A stretch of DNA of 64,000 bases from Casuarius casuarius (Eukaryota > Chordata > Aves > Casuariiformes > Casuariidae): NCBI GenBank assembly GCA_003342895.1, contig PTFA01000111.1, forward strand, positions 2,869,607-2,933,606, written 5' to 3'. Below, piece after piece: positions 39,077 to 49,470 of this stretch. Position 1 is the stretch's first letter. Each line of letters begins with the position of its first letter. A model generated the notes under the pieces. It made no database searches. It was not told the DNA's origin and saw nothing but the letters and a program-made list of their open reading frames with translations. The translations under genes and the position numbers were made by a program.

Positions 39077-40130
39077 GTAAAAGATCTCTTGGTACAATAT
39101 ATTTAACATTATAAAACATCTGTCCTGGATAATTAAACCTAGTTATAAAATAAGAAACATTCTTAATCTTTTAATCAAAGACTCTAGTATTATGGTTACT
39201 GTTTTCTCTCCTTCTCATGCATGAATTTCTTCATTCTTTTTTGTATACAGTCTAGCCTTATGCTATCCACCCAGTGCTTTTCCAGAATCCCTAATCCACT
39301 TGCTCATTGCCTTCTCTGATACCCTCCAATCCAGACTCCTGTGGGCTGAGCCATACGAGTCACTGCATGATGATGTTCCTTCAAAACTAGTGATTACATT
39401 CCTTCAAAACTAAAAAGGCAAAGCTAGAGTGAATGGGCATTGCGAGCACTTCTTACACACCTCGACTGATGCCCTCCAAGAGGTGCAGCACCATTTTGTT
39501 GTGATTCTCTGGGTATTTGTCTGTAATGTGATGTCGATATGGTTGTGCAGAGCAATGGGTGTCTGGCACTCTGTTGTCCTCCACTGTTGGTGGTGAAGAC
39601 AGGTTGAGAGGCCTGTTACACTTGTCATGATGTTGTAGTCCATTCTTCTGGGAGAGCTAGGCTCCCATATAAGTGTAAATATGTAAAGGTATCACTGTAT
39701 TATGAAATAAATAGCATGCATTACCAACATGGAACAAAAAAGTCTTAGTTCCAAGAGCTCTAGATGCCCAGGAAGATTCTCTGGCTCAATGAACTCTGAA
39801 ATTCAGGGTGCAGATAGGCTGTTGAAACTACCTGTTGGAAGTATTGGAATAGAGGAGTACCATCTCTTTTCTAGGTAAGTCTCTCCGTTTCAGTTTTATT
39901 TTCAACCTGAACAGTGCCAACAATTTATAAGTTCCTTTTCAGGGTTGCCAAATACACTCTATGGCTGTGTCCCAAGAATGGATTCTCCAGTGGCCACAGC
40001 CCACCAGTCCTGGAGCATGTACAGAGAGGAGCTTTTTGAGGAACTGTTCAAAATCTCTAGCTTTTCCTGACAATCTGTTAAAATAAGTTTGATATTACCT
40101 TGCTTCTAATAACATGAAACTGTTGTTTAG

Positions 40131-40294
40131 GACCCCGAACATTGACCGTCTGGCTAGAGGAGTGAAACTTACTCAGCACATTGCTGCAGCTCTGCTCTGC
40201 ACTCCGAGCAGAACAGAAGATATTGGAACAGAAGATAAATCAGCTATTCCTTGGCTTGCAATAGAAAATACTTTGCCAGTGGCTCAAACTTTAG
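40131..40294 (+). pseudogene. Copy 2 exon 3, truncated after CTPSR
   Basis: Homology to the other copies begins at TPNIDRLA after TTGTTTAG. One codon is missing (RLARGVK for RLAKEGVK), and homology stops at CTPSR (Cys codon 40198-40200, Arg 40210-40212). The AAFLTGR part of the sulfatase signature and the normal donor are gone. The frame continues through 27 unrelated codons to a GTAAAT donor at 40295, which happens to keep the correct phase for exon 4. A 12-bp direct repeat, GAACAGAAGATA (40211-40222 and 40226-40237), sits at the breakpoint. Without LTGR, formylglycine formation should be poor or absent. Confidence 0.75.
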
Positions 40295-41429
40295 GTAAAT
40301 GACTTCCGAACGGGAACGACTGCCTCACCAGCTGACAGACCTTTAACCTTACTTTATAGGATGTGGGAGATGTGTATGATGCAAATAGATTAGTATGGAG
40401 AAATGCCAACAACATTAAGTAATATCTGTTACTTCCTTATGGCAACACAGCATGGTGCTAACTGTTGGAACTCCTCTTGGCAGTGATGGTTAGCAGCAAG
40501 GGGCTGAAACAAGGGTCCCAAAAGAAAAGGGCAAGTTCAGTGCCACCATAGTGCAGAAAGACACAAAACTCCACTGAAAATGAAACATGGGATCCATTCC
40601 ACACCTATTTAGGCACCTTTTGGAGAACTTTATAGGTATCCTTCTCTCGCTAGGAGCTATATAGGAAACTTATATGCTTACTTTAGGAGAACTAAGTGCA
40701 AAATCAGTATATAGGTTGGGTGAACTGTGTCTCATCTAAACATGTCACTGCTGTAGTCATTACATCTCTGGCATGAGTCATGCTAATTTAATGTTGACTG
40801 CAACTTCCCTTTGACTTCCACAATTACAGCTTATACACAGAAGACAGTCTACGCTTGTGGCTACACCGAAAGTTTGAGATTTACACCTGCAGAGAAGGAA
40901 TTCTATTTCAAATTCTTAGCAACAATGAAATCAAGCCTTTTTGTAAGACTTTAAAGATACATGGTGAGGAAATTTATTTCAAGCATATAACCCTTATTAT
41001 TCTGAGTACATCATAGATTTTAATGTATTTATATTCAATGCATCATTCTGAGATAGGGAAATGCAACTGTTATCTCTCATTTTAGATGAAGAACAGGGAG
41101 ACTGAATTATCGCAGTTGTTCAGAAAGGCAGAAAATAAAACTTACTATATACTGTCACCACTGATTTATTCTCAATTTGATGGTAAAACTGGTGTCAAAC
41201 GATATTTGTTTTAAAATACAACTCCTGACTACGTGAAGTACTTAGATACAGTATTGGTAATGTGATGTGACTGCCTTCAAGACATGCTTGGCTTTACATC
41301 TTATGAGGAGCTCCATTAGCTTCAGGTGAAGCACCTGACTCAGAGGCTGACAAGAGCAGCCCAGCGTCTGCACGCACAGAGAGAAAGGCATGCACAGATG
41401 CACAGAATGACCTGGATTATTTTTGTCAG

Positions 41430-41552
41430 GGATGGCCTCCAGCAATTGGTACCGAGCGCTGCAGTGGAACGCAGGGTCAGGAGGGCTTCCTGCAAATGAA
41501 ACAACCTTTGCCAGGCTGCTACAGAAACAAGATTATACCACTGGACTGATAG
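41430..41552 (+). pseudogene. Copy 2 exon 4
   Basis: A 123-nt exon between TTTTGTCAG and GTAAGT, the same length as in copies 1 and 3. It encodes [34 protein letters not shown] and DYTTGLIG. It is open and intact. The wording is much closer to mammalian ARSD than to copies 1 or 3. Confidence 0.9.
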
Positions 41553-42993
41553 GTAAGTGAAACTGTTTTATCATGCATTTGAAGAATGACCTAGTTATAT
41601 GAAGGAAATCTGGAGGCTGTATTCACCCAAAATGGTCCATTACTCATAGATATGAATCCTTCAAAAGATGGAGGGGATAAAATACTCATATTTGCAGGAA
41701 GACTAAAAATTCTACAGTTTAAAGACTTTATAACAATATTAAGGATGGTACAGGGCACCTGAAACAAGAGAGATTAAAAACTGACTCATGATTGTAATGA
41801 ATGAGCATTTATTTTGCTTGGCCTAAAACTTTTCANTGTTTGGTCCACTCAGAGAATTTTGTTTTCTTGGTACAAACAAGAAAGTTTGTACCCACAGAGC
41901 AGAGGTTTGTGCTCATAAAGCACGAGTATCTCACAGGTGAGGCTGTGAGTCCCCAAGGAGGCATAGCCTTGTGTTTCCTCAGATGAAGCTAAGCTGCAAA
42001 AGTGTCAAGGAAACACTGCTCCAGTGCATCCTTCTGTCTGTAACGTGGATCAGACCTCAGGATCTTCAAGATCCATCATTCCTCTGTCAAATATCTTTAA
42101 AATCTACTAGCAAAGTGTCTTTCTTCCCTTCTATTCAGCTTTCATTACTGTTCAAGTGATAGAGGCTTCTGCAAAGAACCCCTTCATGTAAATTGACTAA
42201 GTAGAGTCAACACTGGCTTCCTTAAAACAAGTGTTTGGGCCAGATGTGCCAAATCCATTGCCATCTCCAGTGTTAGGAAACAAACACGGCTATGTTGAAT
42301 CAAGAGCTAATTAAGTGCAGTCTTCNTGACTGAACCTATAATTACATTGAGATTACCTACCACAACAAACCTTGGGGTCCTCTGATCCAGCAGGTTTTCC
42401 AAGCAGACAACAGCTTTTGTCTGCTCACTCGATTTGGTGGACAAGGCAGGGGTAGAGTGAAAGGCTGGTTTACACCTTTTTGTCTCTTTCATATGGAGTA
42501 GAGACATGCTTGGGAAATCATCTTCCTGAGCCTGGTGATTAAGATATTTGTTAATATTGGCCAAAAATTGATGGATCTTCCAGTAAGTTTGTAATATTAT
42601 GTTAATGATTATTAATGAAATTGCAAATCAAGCACTTGAAAGTTAGAAAGGGACTATATTAAAGAAGTGTGCAAATTAGAGTGCCTTCAATCCTCTAACT
42701 GAAAGCCAATGAAACCCCATCCTTATGTGATCCTCATCACTTCAGTACCTGAGCATCTTGCGAATTTTTCTGTTTATTGCATGGCGATTGAGGAATTATA
42801 CATTATGCTATGACATTCACCTGATCGGGCATTGAATTTAACCATCATCCTTGTGCAGTGGGGGAGTGCTTTGATACCCTTTATCCAAAACNTTTTTACC
42901 TAATTCCTAAACAGTTGCTCACGGTGTTACCTTGGCTCCTTTTAAGTTGTCTATATTAATGTTCTAATTGCTTTCATGCTTTAAAACCTTCAG

Positions 42994-43453
42994 GGAAGTG
43001 GCATCAAGGTGTAAACTGTGAATCCTTCAATGATCACTGCCACCATCCTCTAAACCATGGGTTTGACTACTTCTATGGCATGCCTTTCACACTTCTAAAC
43101 AACTGTCAGGAAAACAAACCTCCAGAGCTGGATGCAGCCCTTCAAGCTAAGCTCTGGCTTTACAGTCAGATAATTGCCCTTGCTGTGTTCACTCTCACTG
43201 CTGGAAAACTGACTGGTTTGATTTCCATCTGTTGGAAGATAATTGCCTGTTTTACTTTGGTAGGCTGCATTTTCTTCATTTCTTGGTATTCCAGGTACCA
43301 TTACTTGGTACTCTTGGTACTTTCTTGGTACTGCTACTTTGTGCAGTATTGGAACTGTATCCTGATAAGGAATCATGATATCACTGAGCAGCCAATGAGG
43401 CTGGAAAGGACTGCTTCTCTCATGCTGAAGGAGGCAGTGTCATTTATCGAAAG
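42994..43453 (+). pseudogene. Copy 2 exon 5 with 36-nt insertion
   Basis: A 460-nt exon after AAAACCTTCAG and before GTAACT; the other copies have 424 nt. It encodes [34 protein letters not shown] and two hydrophobic stretches. The extra 36 nt (12 codons, around 43300-43335) come from repeated CTTGGTAC units and add Leu/Val/Tyr-rich residues just after SWYSRY, at the end of the second hydrophobic segment. The frame is kept. Confidence 0.9.
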
Positions 43454-44380
43454 GTAACTGATTGTCTGTAGTTTTCTTTAAAGGGAGCAGAGTGCTCTGG
43501 GCTCTTGCAATAGAATATTTTCTCCAGAAACTAGAGCTGTGTCTTGATAACTGCTTTGAAACTCATACCAAAGTTCTCTATTTACAAACCCAATTCATTC
43601 ACACTTCAGTTGCAACTGTCTTGAATCTGAACTTAAAGCAAATGAGATCGATTTTAACCAAGTGATACATGATTAGGAAACTGCTTCAACTCACCATATG
43701 CTGTAATCTGTAAATAATACATTTGCTTCAAGATTAACCAGCTAAATTAAACATTTCAGTCTACAGGCTTCATTTGTGCTGTTTCTCATAAACGCTATAA
43801 AACACCTAGAGAGACTGCTGCATGTTACACAATTATTCCTGCTAAAAATACAAAAAATGCTTGAAGTTCATTTTCATGGCATTCAAACACTTGAGAAGAA
43901 AGCTGAGTTAAGATGGTCCATGTTCTAGCCTCAGGTTCCTCTTCTGCCTGCACAGCCTTGGGTAATTATTTCTGCGTATCAGTTGTCTGTCTCTAAAACA
44001 GGAAAGTAACTTCTTTTCTTCAAGACTGTGGAAACAAATATACTGAAAACTGTAAGTGACCCCCTTAGAAAATCTGCATAAATATTAAATATGAGATTGC
44101 ATCCAGTTGCATTTAATTAAAAAGGCATCAGAGTAGTGCATTTAATTCACTTAAGCACTCTGTACATGCTATGCCTGTCCACACATTAGAATTTTAAAAT
44201 AATCAGTCTGACTGAACATGTTCTTTCTTTCCTATGTTTAATGCAGTAAGAAAACTGCTAACCATGATCAATGGAGATATGTTGGATGTGGGTACAGTCT
44301 AGACCCAATGTGTGTGTCTGTGCATGAATGAATATAATTTTTTTTTTAATATTCCCAGTGTACAACTTTTTTTCTTAAAG

Positions 44381-44517
44381 AAACAGGCACAGACCATTCC
44401 TTCTTTTCATTTCCTTTCTACATGTTCGTACCCCACTTTTCACCACGGCAAAATTTCTGAGGAAGAGCAGACATGGTTTATATGGAGACAACGTAGAAGA
44501 AATGGACTGGATGGTGG
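44381..44517 (+). pseudogene. Copy 2 exon 6
   Basis: A 137-nt exon after TTTCTTAAAG and before GTACAT. It encodes [20 protein letters not shown] and [15 protein letters not shown]. The active-site His of the HxHTP motif (copy 1 His298) reads Arg here (HVRTP), another change at a catalytic position. It is otherwise open. Confidence 0.88.
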
Positions 44518-44723
44518 GTACATATTTGTCATGAAAGATTTGTTTCAGATGTATACCTGTGTATTTTAAAGCAGGAGAAAGTAAAAGCCAAGGCATCTGA
44601 AGAAGTCTAAACTATTAAAAACTTCTAGGGCGTGGCAAAAGATTATTTTTTAAAACATTATAAATGTCTTGATCTTTGTATTTGCTTAATAGGAACCTTG
44701 CTGTCTCTTTTCTTAAATTTAAG

Positions 44724-44858
44724 GCAAAATTCTGGATTCTCTTGAAAAGGAAGGTTTGAAAAATAATACATTCACATACTTTGCCTCTGACCACAAAGGA
44801 CAGTTGGAGGCTCAGGATGGATCTGCTCAGCTAGGTGGCTGGAATGGTATCTATAAAG
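44724..44858 (+). pseudogene. Copy 2 exon 7
   Basis: A 135-nt exon after TTAAATTTAAG and before GTAGGA. It encodes [32 protein letters not shown] and [11 protein letters not shown]. The metal ligand Asp and the neighbouring His are kept, but the first Gly of DHGG is Lys. Confidence 0.9.
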
Positions 44859-46694
44859 GTAGGAAATACAGTATAACTTTATGTGAAGATTAGAAACAGA
44901 TACATAATGAATTTGCCTTGCTCAAGCTGTCAAGGATAGAATGAGTTGCATTGTTTTCTAGATGAAATACAGGTGTCATGCAGAGATGCTTTAATCTTTA
45001 AGTCACCTTTCCTTTCAGTAAGATGCAAGCATTATTACTCATCTCCATGATAAAGGTGTTTTATAGTTTGATACCTCTAAGACATTTGTTTTTCTCAATG
45101 AAAGCCACAGAAAAAAGTGCAAGTTCCTNGCGTTTATTTAGTTGACACATATGTATTTTTTTCTTCTCTCCACAATAGGACTTATTCCTGATTTACTTGT
45201 TTCTTTTTCTCATTATGTTCCAGAAATCTTACCTGCCTAGCTAATCGGTATGGAATAGAGTAAGGGCACATTGTGCCATGACGTGCAACAACAACTTAGT
45301 CCCTGTATGTCTTCATACTCTACCCAAAAACAGTGATTGGCATAAAGTTCAAATGCCATTTACATTGGCCTTGGTGGTCAAAGAGGACCTTACCCTTTAC
45401 TTCCTGCATCTCCCTTCCACTGTGACACGTTTCAGCCTAGTGTGTAGCGCAGTGGCTTTTTCATGCCAAGATAATATGTCTCTATTTCATGCCAAGAGAG
45501 TATATTTCCTCCCACCCACCCTGACAGCCCTGCCTGGTCAGACCACCTCATCCTGTGACCTGACATGAAGTTGTGACAAGAGGCGCTTGGGGAGGATTCA
45601 GGTCTCAGGCCCTGTTATCACCGGTGAACCATCCATTTCTTGCACAGCTTCTGATGTTTTAATTTTCCTAAATCAGGCTTCCTCCAGTTTAAATGCACTT
45701 GAACTACACCCCAGTGCACAGTGGAAGTCAAAGACTTGGAATTTTGGCTTCCACAAGGCAGATGCTATGCACTGCTGAGNGAAGGAGGTTGTTGGCCCTT
45801 ACGAAAGGGAAAGGTTTTCACTTAATACATTAGTCCTCTTCGTTTCATATTTCCTGTCTTTACATGAGAAGTTGCTTCTCTTCTCTTTCTGGATGACAAG
45901 ATGGATACATCAGCCTGATGGGATCTAGCAAGGACAATATTTTTGCCAGGTTGAACACCTGAATTAGAGCTGGTTTCTTCATTGGGAGTAATATAAATAG
46001 TCTTCATACACCTCATATCAAGATGCTTTATTAGGCTAGTTTCTATTCGTAACAAGTTGGGAAAATGCGTAAGGAGTGTATGATATGATTTCATAGGTTC
46101 AAATTTTTGCTTCCAAGTTTGGAGATGTTGCATTAAGCACTGAGAAAGTCAGGTCCAAATCTCGATTTCAAAAATGGAGGAGATGCATAAGACATAGGAA
46201 AATGCAAATGTTAAGCATATATATTTTGAAGGGAAACCATGGCTAGAAAGAGAAGCAATAAAATTTTGAAGGTGTTTATTAAAACAGGATAATAGTTCCT
46301 AAATCTTGGTTATGTTTAAAGAGAGTATCAAGTATTTCTCCAGTCTTGTGAGTTCTTCCAGTTTGCAGTAACCCCTCTTCTCTTTTGCTGTGAAGCTGTT
46401 CAATAACACAGGTGAACGCAGGCAGGCCACAAAATGGAAGGTAACAGATGTAAGTTGTTTTATTGTTGAGGAGTACATGATTTTCAAAGGAAGATTTGCT
46501 ATTCCTACCATCTTCCTAGATTGCATTTCAGCCTGTCTGAAGTATGTGAAATCCAGTGCANAGAGTCAAAGCTGGATAAGCAGTGTATTACTGTGTTTTT
46601 TCTGTACATTCAAGCATAACAAGCCAATGAATAGATTTGTATTTAATTCCGTGATTGCCTTGGAACTGCTATATGTTGGTTTATTCCACTGCAG

Positions 46695-46857
46695 GTGGAA
46701 AAGGTATGGGAGGCTGGGAAGGAGGGATCCGTGTGCCAGGAGCATTTAGATGGCCAGGAGTGTTACCTGCAGGCATAGTTATCGATGAACCTACAAGCCT
46801 TATGGACATTTATCCCACCATAGTTCATCTGGCTGGAGGAATATTACCTCAGGACAG
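46695..46857 (+). pseudogene. Copy 2 exon 8
   Basis: A 163-nt exon after TTCCACTGCAG and before GTATGG. It encodes [44 protein letters not shown] and LPQDR. It is open, has standard splice sites, and is about nine-tenths identical to copy 1 exon 8 by eye. Confidence 0.92.
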
Positions 46858-46939
46858 GTATGGAGACAAGAAAACATACTTGCTCTGTCATCTGCTGTGA
46901 TGTCAATGATTGTTATTTTGTGTATGCTTTTATGATGAG

Positions 46940-46992
46940 GTCGGTATTAAAAACAGTGGGTTTTGCAGTATTAAAAACAGTGGGTTTTGCTG
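46940..46992. repeat. 24-bp tandem duplication in intron 8 of copy 2
   Basis: Two adjacent copies of GTATTAAAAACAGTGGGTTTTGC, essentially identical, a recent small slippage or duplication event. Confidence 0.9.
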
Positions 46993-48369
46993 ACCTGTTG
47001 CAATGATGTATGTGCTACAACACACAATAGGGAGACGAAGTAAGCTATAGATTTCATAGGTGCAGGAAAGATCCTGATATCTCAAAGTGTGTAAATACAT
47101 TTGCTGAGTGCTTGAACTAAAAAGAGCAGGCTACTGACCACTGGACACCATAAAGGTCCCTGACTGCAGAAAATTCCTATGGCAGGTACAGTGATGAGGG
47201 AGGGAACAGAAATGCAGGTAGGAAATTCAAGAGTTCTTTTCTCTTAACTGTTTTTTTTCTCACCACCCTTCCCAATCCAGTCTAATGGAGGAAAAAATAC
47301 ATGCCATGTGTGATTGAAGGACTAGTTGCGATGTCTTGAAAAGACAACATTTTTGACTTTGTCATTTTGTTGCCATTTCTAGTGCTGTGAAATCAGGAAC
47401 CATTGCCTCTTGTAGGCTTTCAAAATATGTGTGCAAATCGTTTAAAGAAAAGCTATAGAAAGATAATCTCTTTTGGTTTTGTTCAAATTTTTTTTCAACA
47501 GGAAGAAAAAAGTAAACTTGGTGATTTCAGCCTTAAGCATTTCAGCTTTTAATATTTAATCACCATTCGTATGAAGAGGAGATGGCCAGATGAGTACGTC
47601 ACTCAGTGTATATGTAGGTCACGTGGGTCAAACACACTGACCTCTTTCCAGGACACCTGAACCCACATCTCCAACTGCATCTTCCAGACTGTGATTATTC
47701 TATCTTTAGATGAAACTGTTTGAGGTTTTTGCTTGCTTAATATTTGTTGTAATTGAGACTGAAACCTTCACACTGAGACTAACATAAAGTGAGATGTTTT
47801 CAACAGAAGAGTATGACAGGATAGCTAACTACCCCAAGGTCACTGAGTTTCTTAGGAAGCTTATCATCCTTGGATGATCCCACAAATATTCCTCAGCCTC
47901 AATCCTAATGTATCTAAGATTTTAGTGAACTCTGACAGGTATGCCCACAGGTGCTTACATGACCAGAGTAGTTCCTGAATTATGGAAACTTCCAAATTCC
48001 TCCTAAAGTCATTAAACTCATCCTTGTTCAAGAGGTTTCATGAAGCTGCTTTGAAAATTGCTGTATTGAAACAATTTTGAGATCAGCAATGGTTTCTTGA
48101 ATAAAGGATTTTTTTTTCCTGTTGATCAAACTCTAAATATAGATTGTTTGCATATTGCTAAATGGAATGAGTTGACACTACTGGTTTTTTTAAAAATAGC
48201 ATTTTGCCTACGGATTTAAAATATTAGCTTGACATGCTGATGTATGGCCAAATTACTATGTAAACTCTCAAGCACTCTCTAGTACAACCGATGCAAGGAC
48301 AGTGATAAGTATGCAGCTCATTCTGTCAGGTTTGCCCCCGTTTGAATACCCTTCTCCCCATCACATTAG

Positions 48370-48491
48370 AGTAATTGATGGACGGAACTTGTTGCCTTTA
48401 CTGCAAGGAAGAGTTCAACAGTCAGAGCACAAGTTCCTGTTTCACTACTGTGGGTCCTACTTGCATGCAGTGCGGTGACACCAAAAGGACA
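48370..48491 (+). pseudogene. Copy 2 exon 9 with in-frame TGA
   Basis: A 122-nt exon between CATCACATTAG and GTGAGT. It encodes [24 protein letters not shown] and HAVR, then TGA at 48476-48478 where copy 1 has TGG (Trp463). The remaining codons (HQKD) are still homologous, so this is a single-base change and not a frameshift. Confidence 0.9.
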
Positions 48492-48980
48492 GTGAGTATA
48501 AATGTTTGTTTCATGCTAACTGCAAAACCTAATAAGCATTTCCTCCTCTTGATAGCCATCTTCCTAGCTGATAGATTTCTTGTATGATGGATGTTTATCA
48601 ATACTGACCTCTGATATTCTTGAAATTATCATGCATGACATATCAATGACTCTGGCCAGCTGGAGGTCTCTCACAGGACAGAAATATTTATAAATAATAT
48701 ACAAGAAATGGATTATAGGAGGTGCAGTGAGAACACAGACTATCTAGCATTATAGTACATGGGTCTTGTTGTTTTCTTCATGTTTCTAATGATGTTTGCC
48801 ATCTTCAAAATCAGTACTGAGTGTAGAGAACCTGATTTCTGATGAGTGTGGGTGAGGGAAGTACTGAGGAGAGGAGGTGTCCTTCGTAAATAACTGTATT
48901 GCTATTGCTTGAAGACACTTTCCATTTTCCTCTGTTGTCTTCTACTTGTGCCATAACATTTCTTTCCTGCCGGGGGAGCC

Positions 48981-49340
48981 ATCTGGAAGGCTCATTATGT
49001 GACCCCAGTCTTTCGTCCACTTGGGGCTGGAGCTTGTTATGACAGAGGATTTTGCCCATGCTTTGGGGAAGATGTGACCCATCATGACCCTCCCTTGCTG
49101 TTTGATCTCTCACAAGACCCTTCTGAAGCCAAACCTCTAGCAGCTGACATTGAGCCCCTCTTTGACATTGTAATAGTGAAGATTGGAAGAGCCATTGAAG
49201 AGCATCGCAGGACACTGACTCCAGTTCCGGAGCAGCTCTCCTTCTACCACATTATGTGGAAGCTGTGGCTGCAGCCGTGCTGTGGGACATTCCCATTCTG
49301 CTGGTGTGATAAAGAAGGTGACAGCATACACAGTTTGTGA
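48981..49340 (+). pseudogene. Copy 2 exon 10, shifted acceptor
   Basis: Homologous to copy 1 exon 10. It encodes [55 protein letters not shown] and [19 protein letters not shown], ending at TGA 49338-49340. The copy 1 acceptor CCTGCCAG reads CCTGCCGG here and one base is missing, but the next AG (48979-48980) is preceded by the same pyrimidine tract and restores the frame. From about 49018 to 49225 the DNA is almost identical to copy 1. Confidence 0.85.
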
Positions 49341-49470
49341 GATGGATGCCTACTAATACGTTCTGTGGCTCTGAGGTCTCTGCTGACAAAGCTTTCAGAA
49401 GATAGTCATGTTGGGGCCCAATAAAATATTTTTTGTCTTGAAAGCAAAGTATGTGAAAATAAAGAAAAGG
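49341..49470 (+). other. 3' flank of copy 2 with polyadenylation signals
   Basis: AATAAA occurs at 49420-49425, about 80 nt after the terminal TGA, and again at 49458-49463. This would give a very short 3' UTR if the locus is transcribed. Confidence 0.45.

Larger units (their letters stand above)
38927..49340 (+). pseudogene. ARSD: Sulfatase copy 2: ARSD-like arylsulfatase with disabling changes
   Basis: Homologous exons lie at 38927-39076, 40131-40294, 41430-41552, 42994-43453, 44381-44517, 44724-44858, 46695-46857, 48370-48491 and 48981-49340. Most splice sites and the frame through exons 4-8 are intact, so loss of function is recent or partial. Best resemblance is to mammalian ARSD ([47 protein letters not shown]). 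Odd points: exon 3 loses everything after CTPSR and runs into 27 unrelated codons; exon 5 has a 12-codon insertion; DHGG reads DHKG; exon 9 has TGA at 48476-48478; and exon 10 lacks the normal acceptor. Translation from ATG 38940 would stop after 475 codons, short of the family's C-terminal domain. It could be a pseudogene, a truncated product, or partly draft-assembly error. The ARSD symbol rests on remembered family sequence. Confidence 0.8.

Noticed and set aside
48811..49215. 134-codon minus-strand frame, with a matching minus-strand frame at 23254-23514
   Set aside because: It is the antisense shadow of exon 10. It appears in both genes only because those exons are nearly identical.
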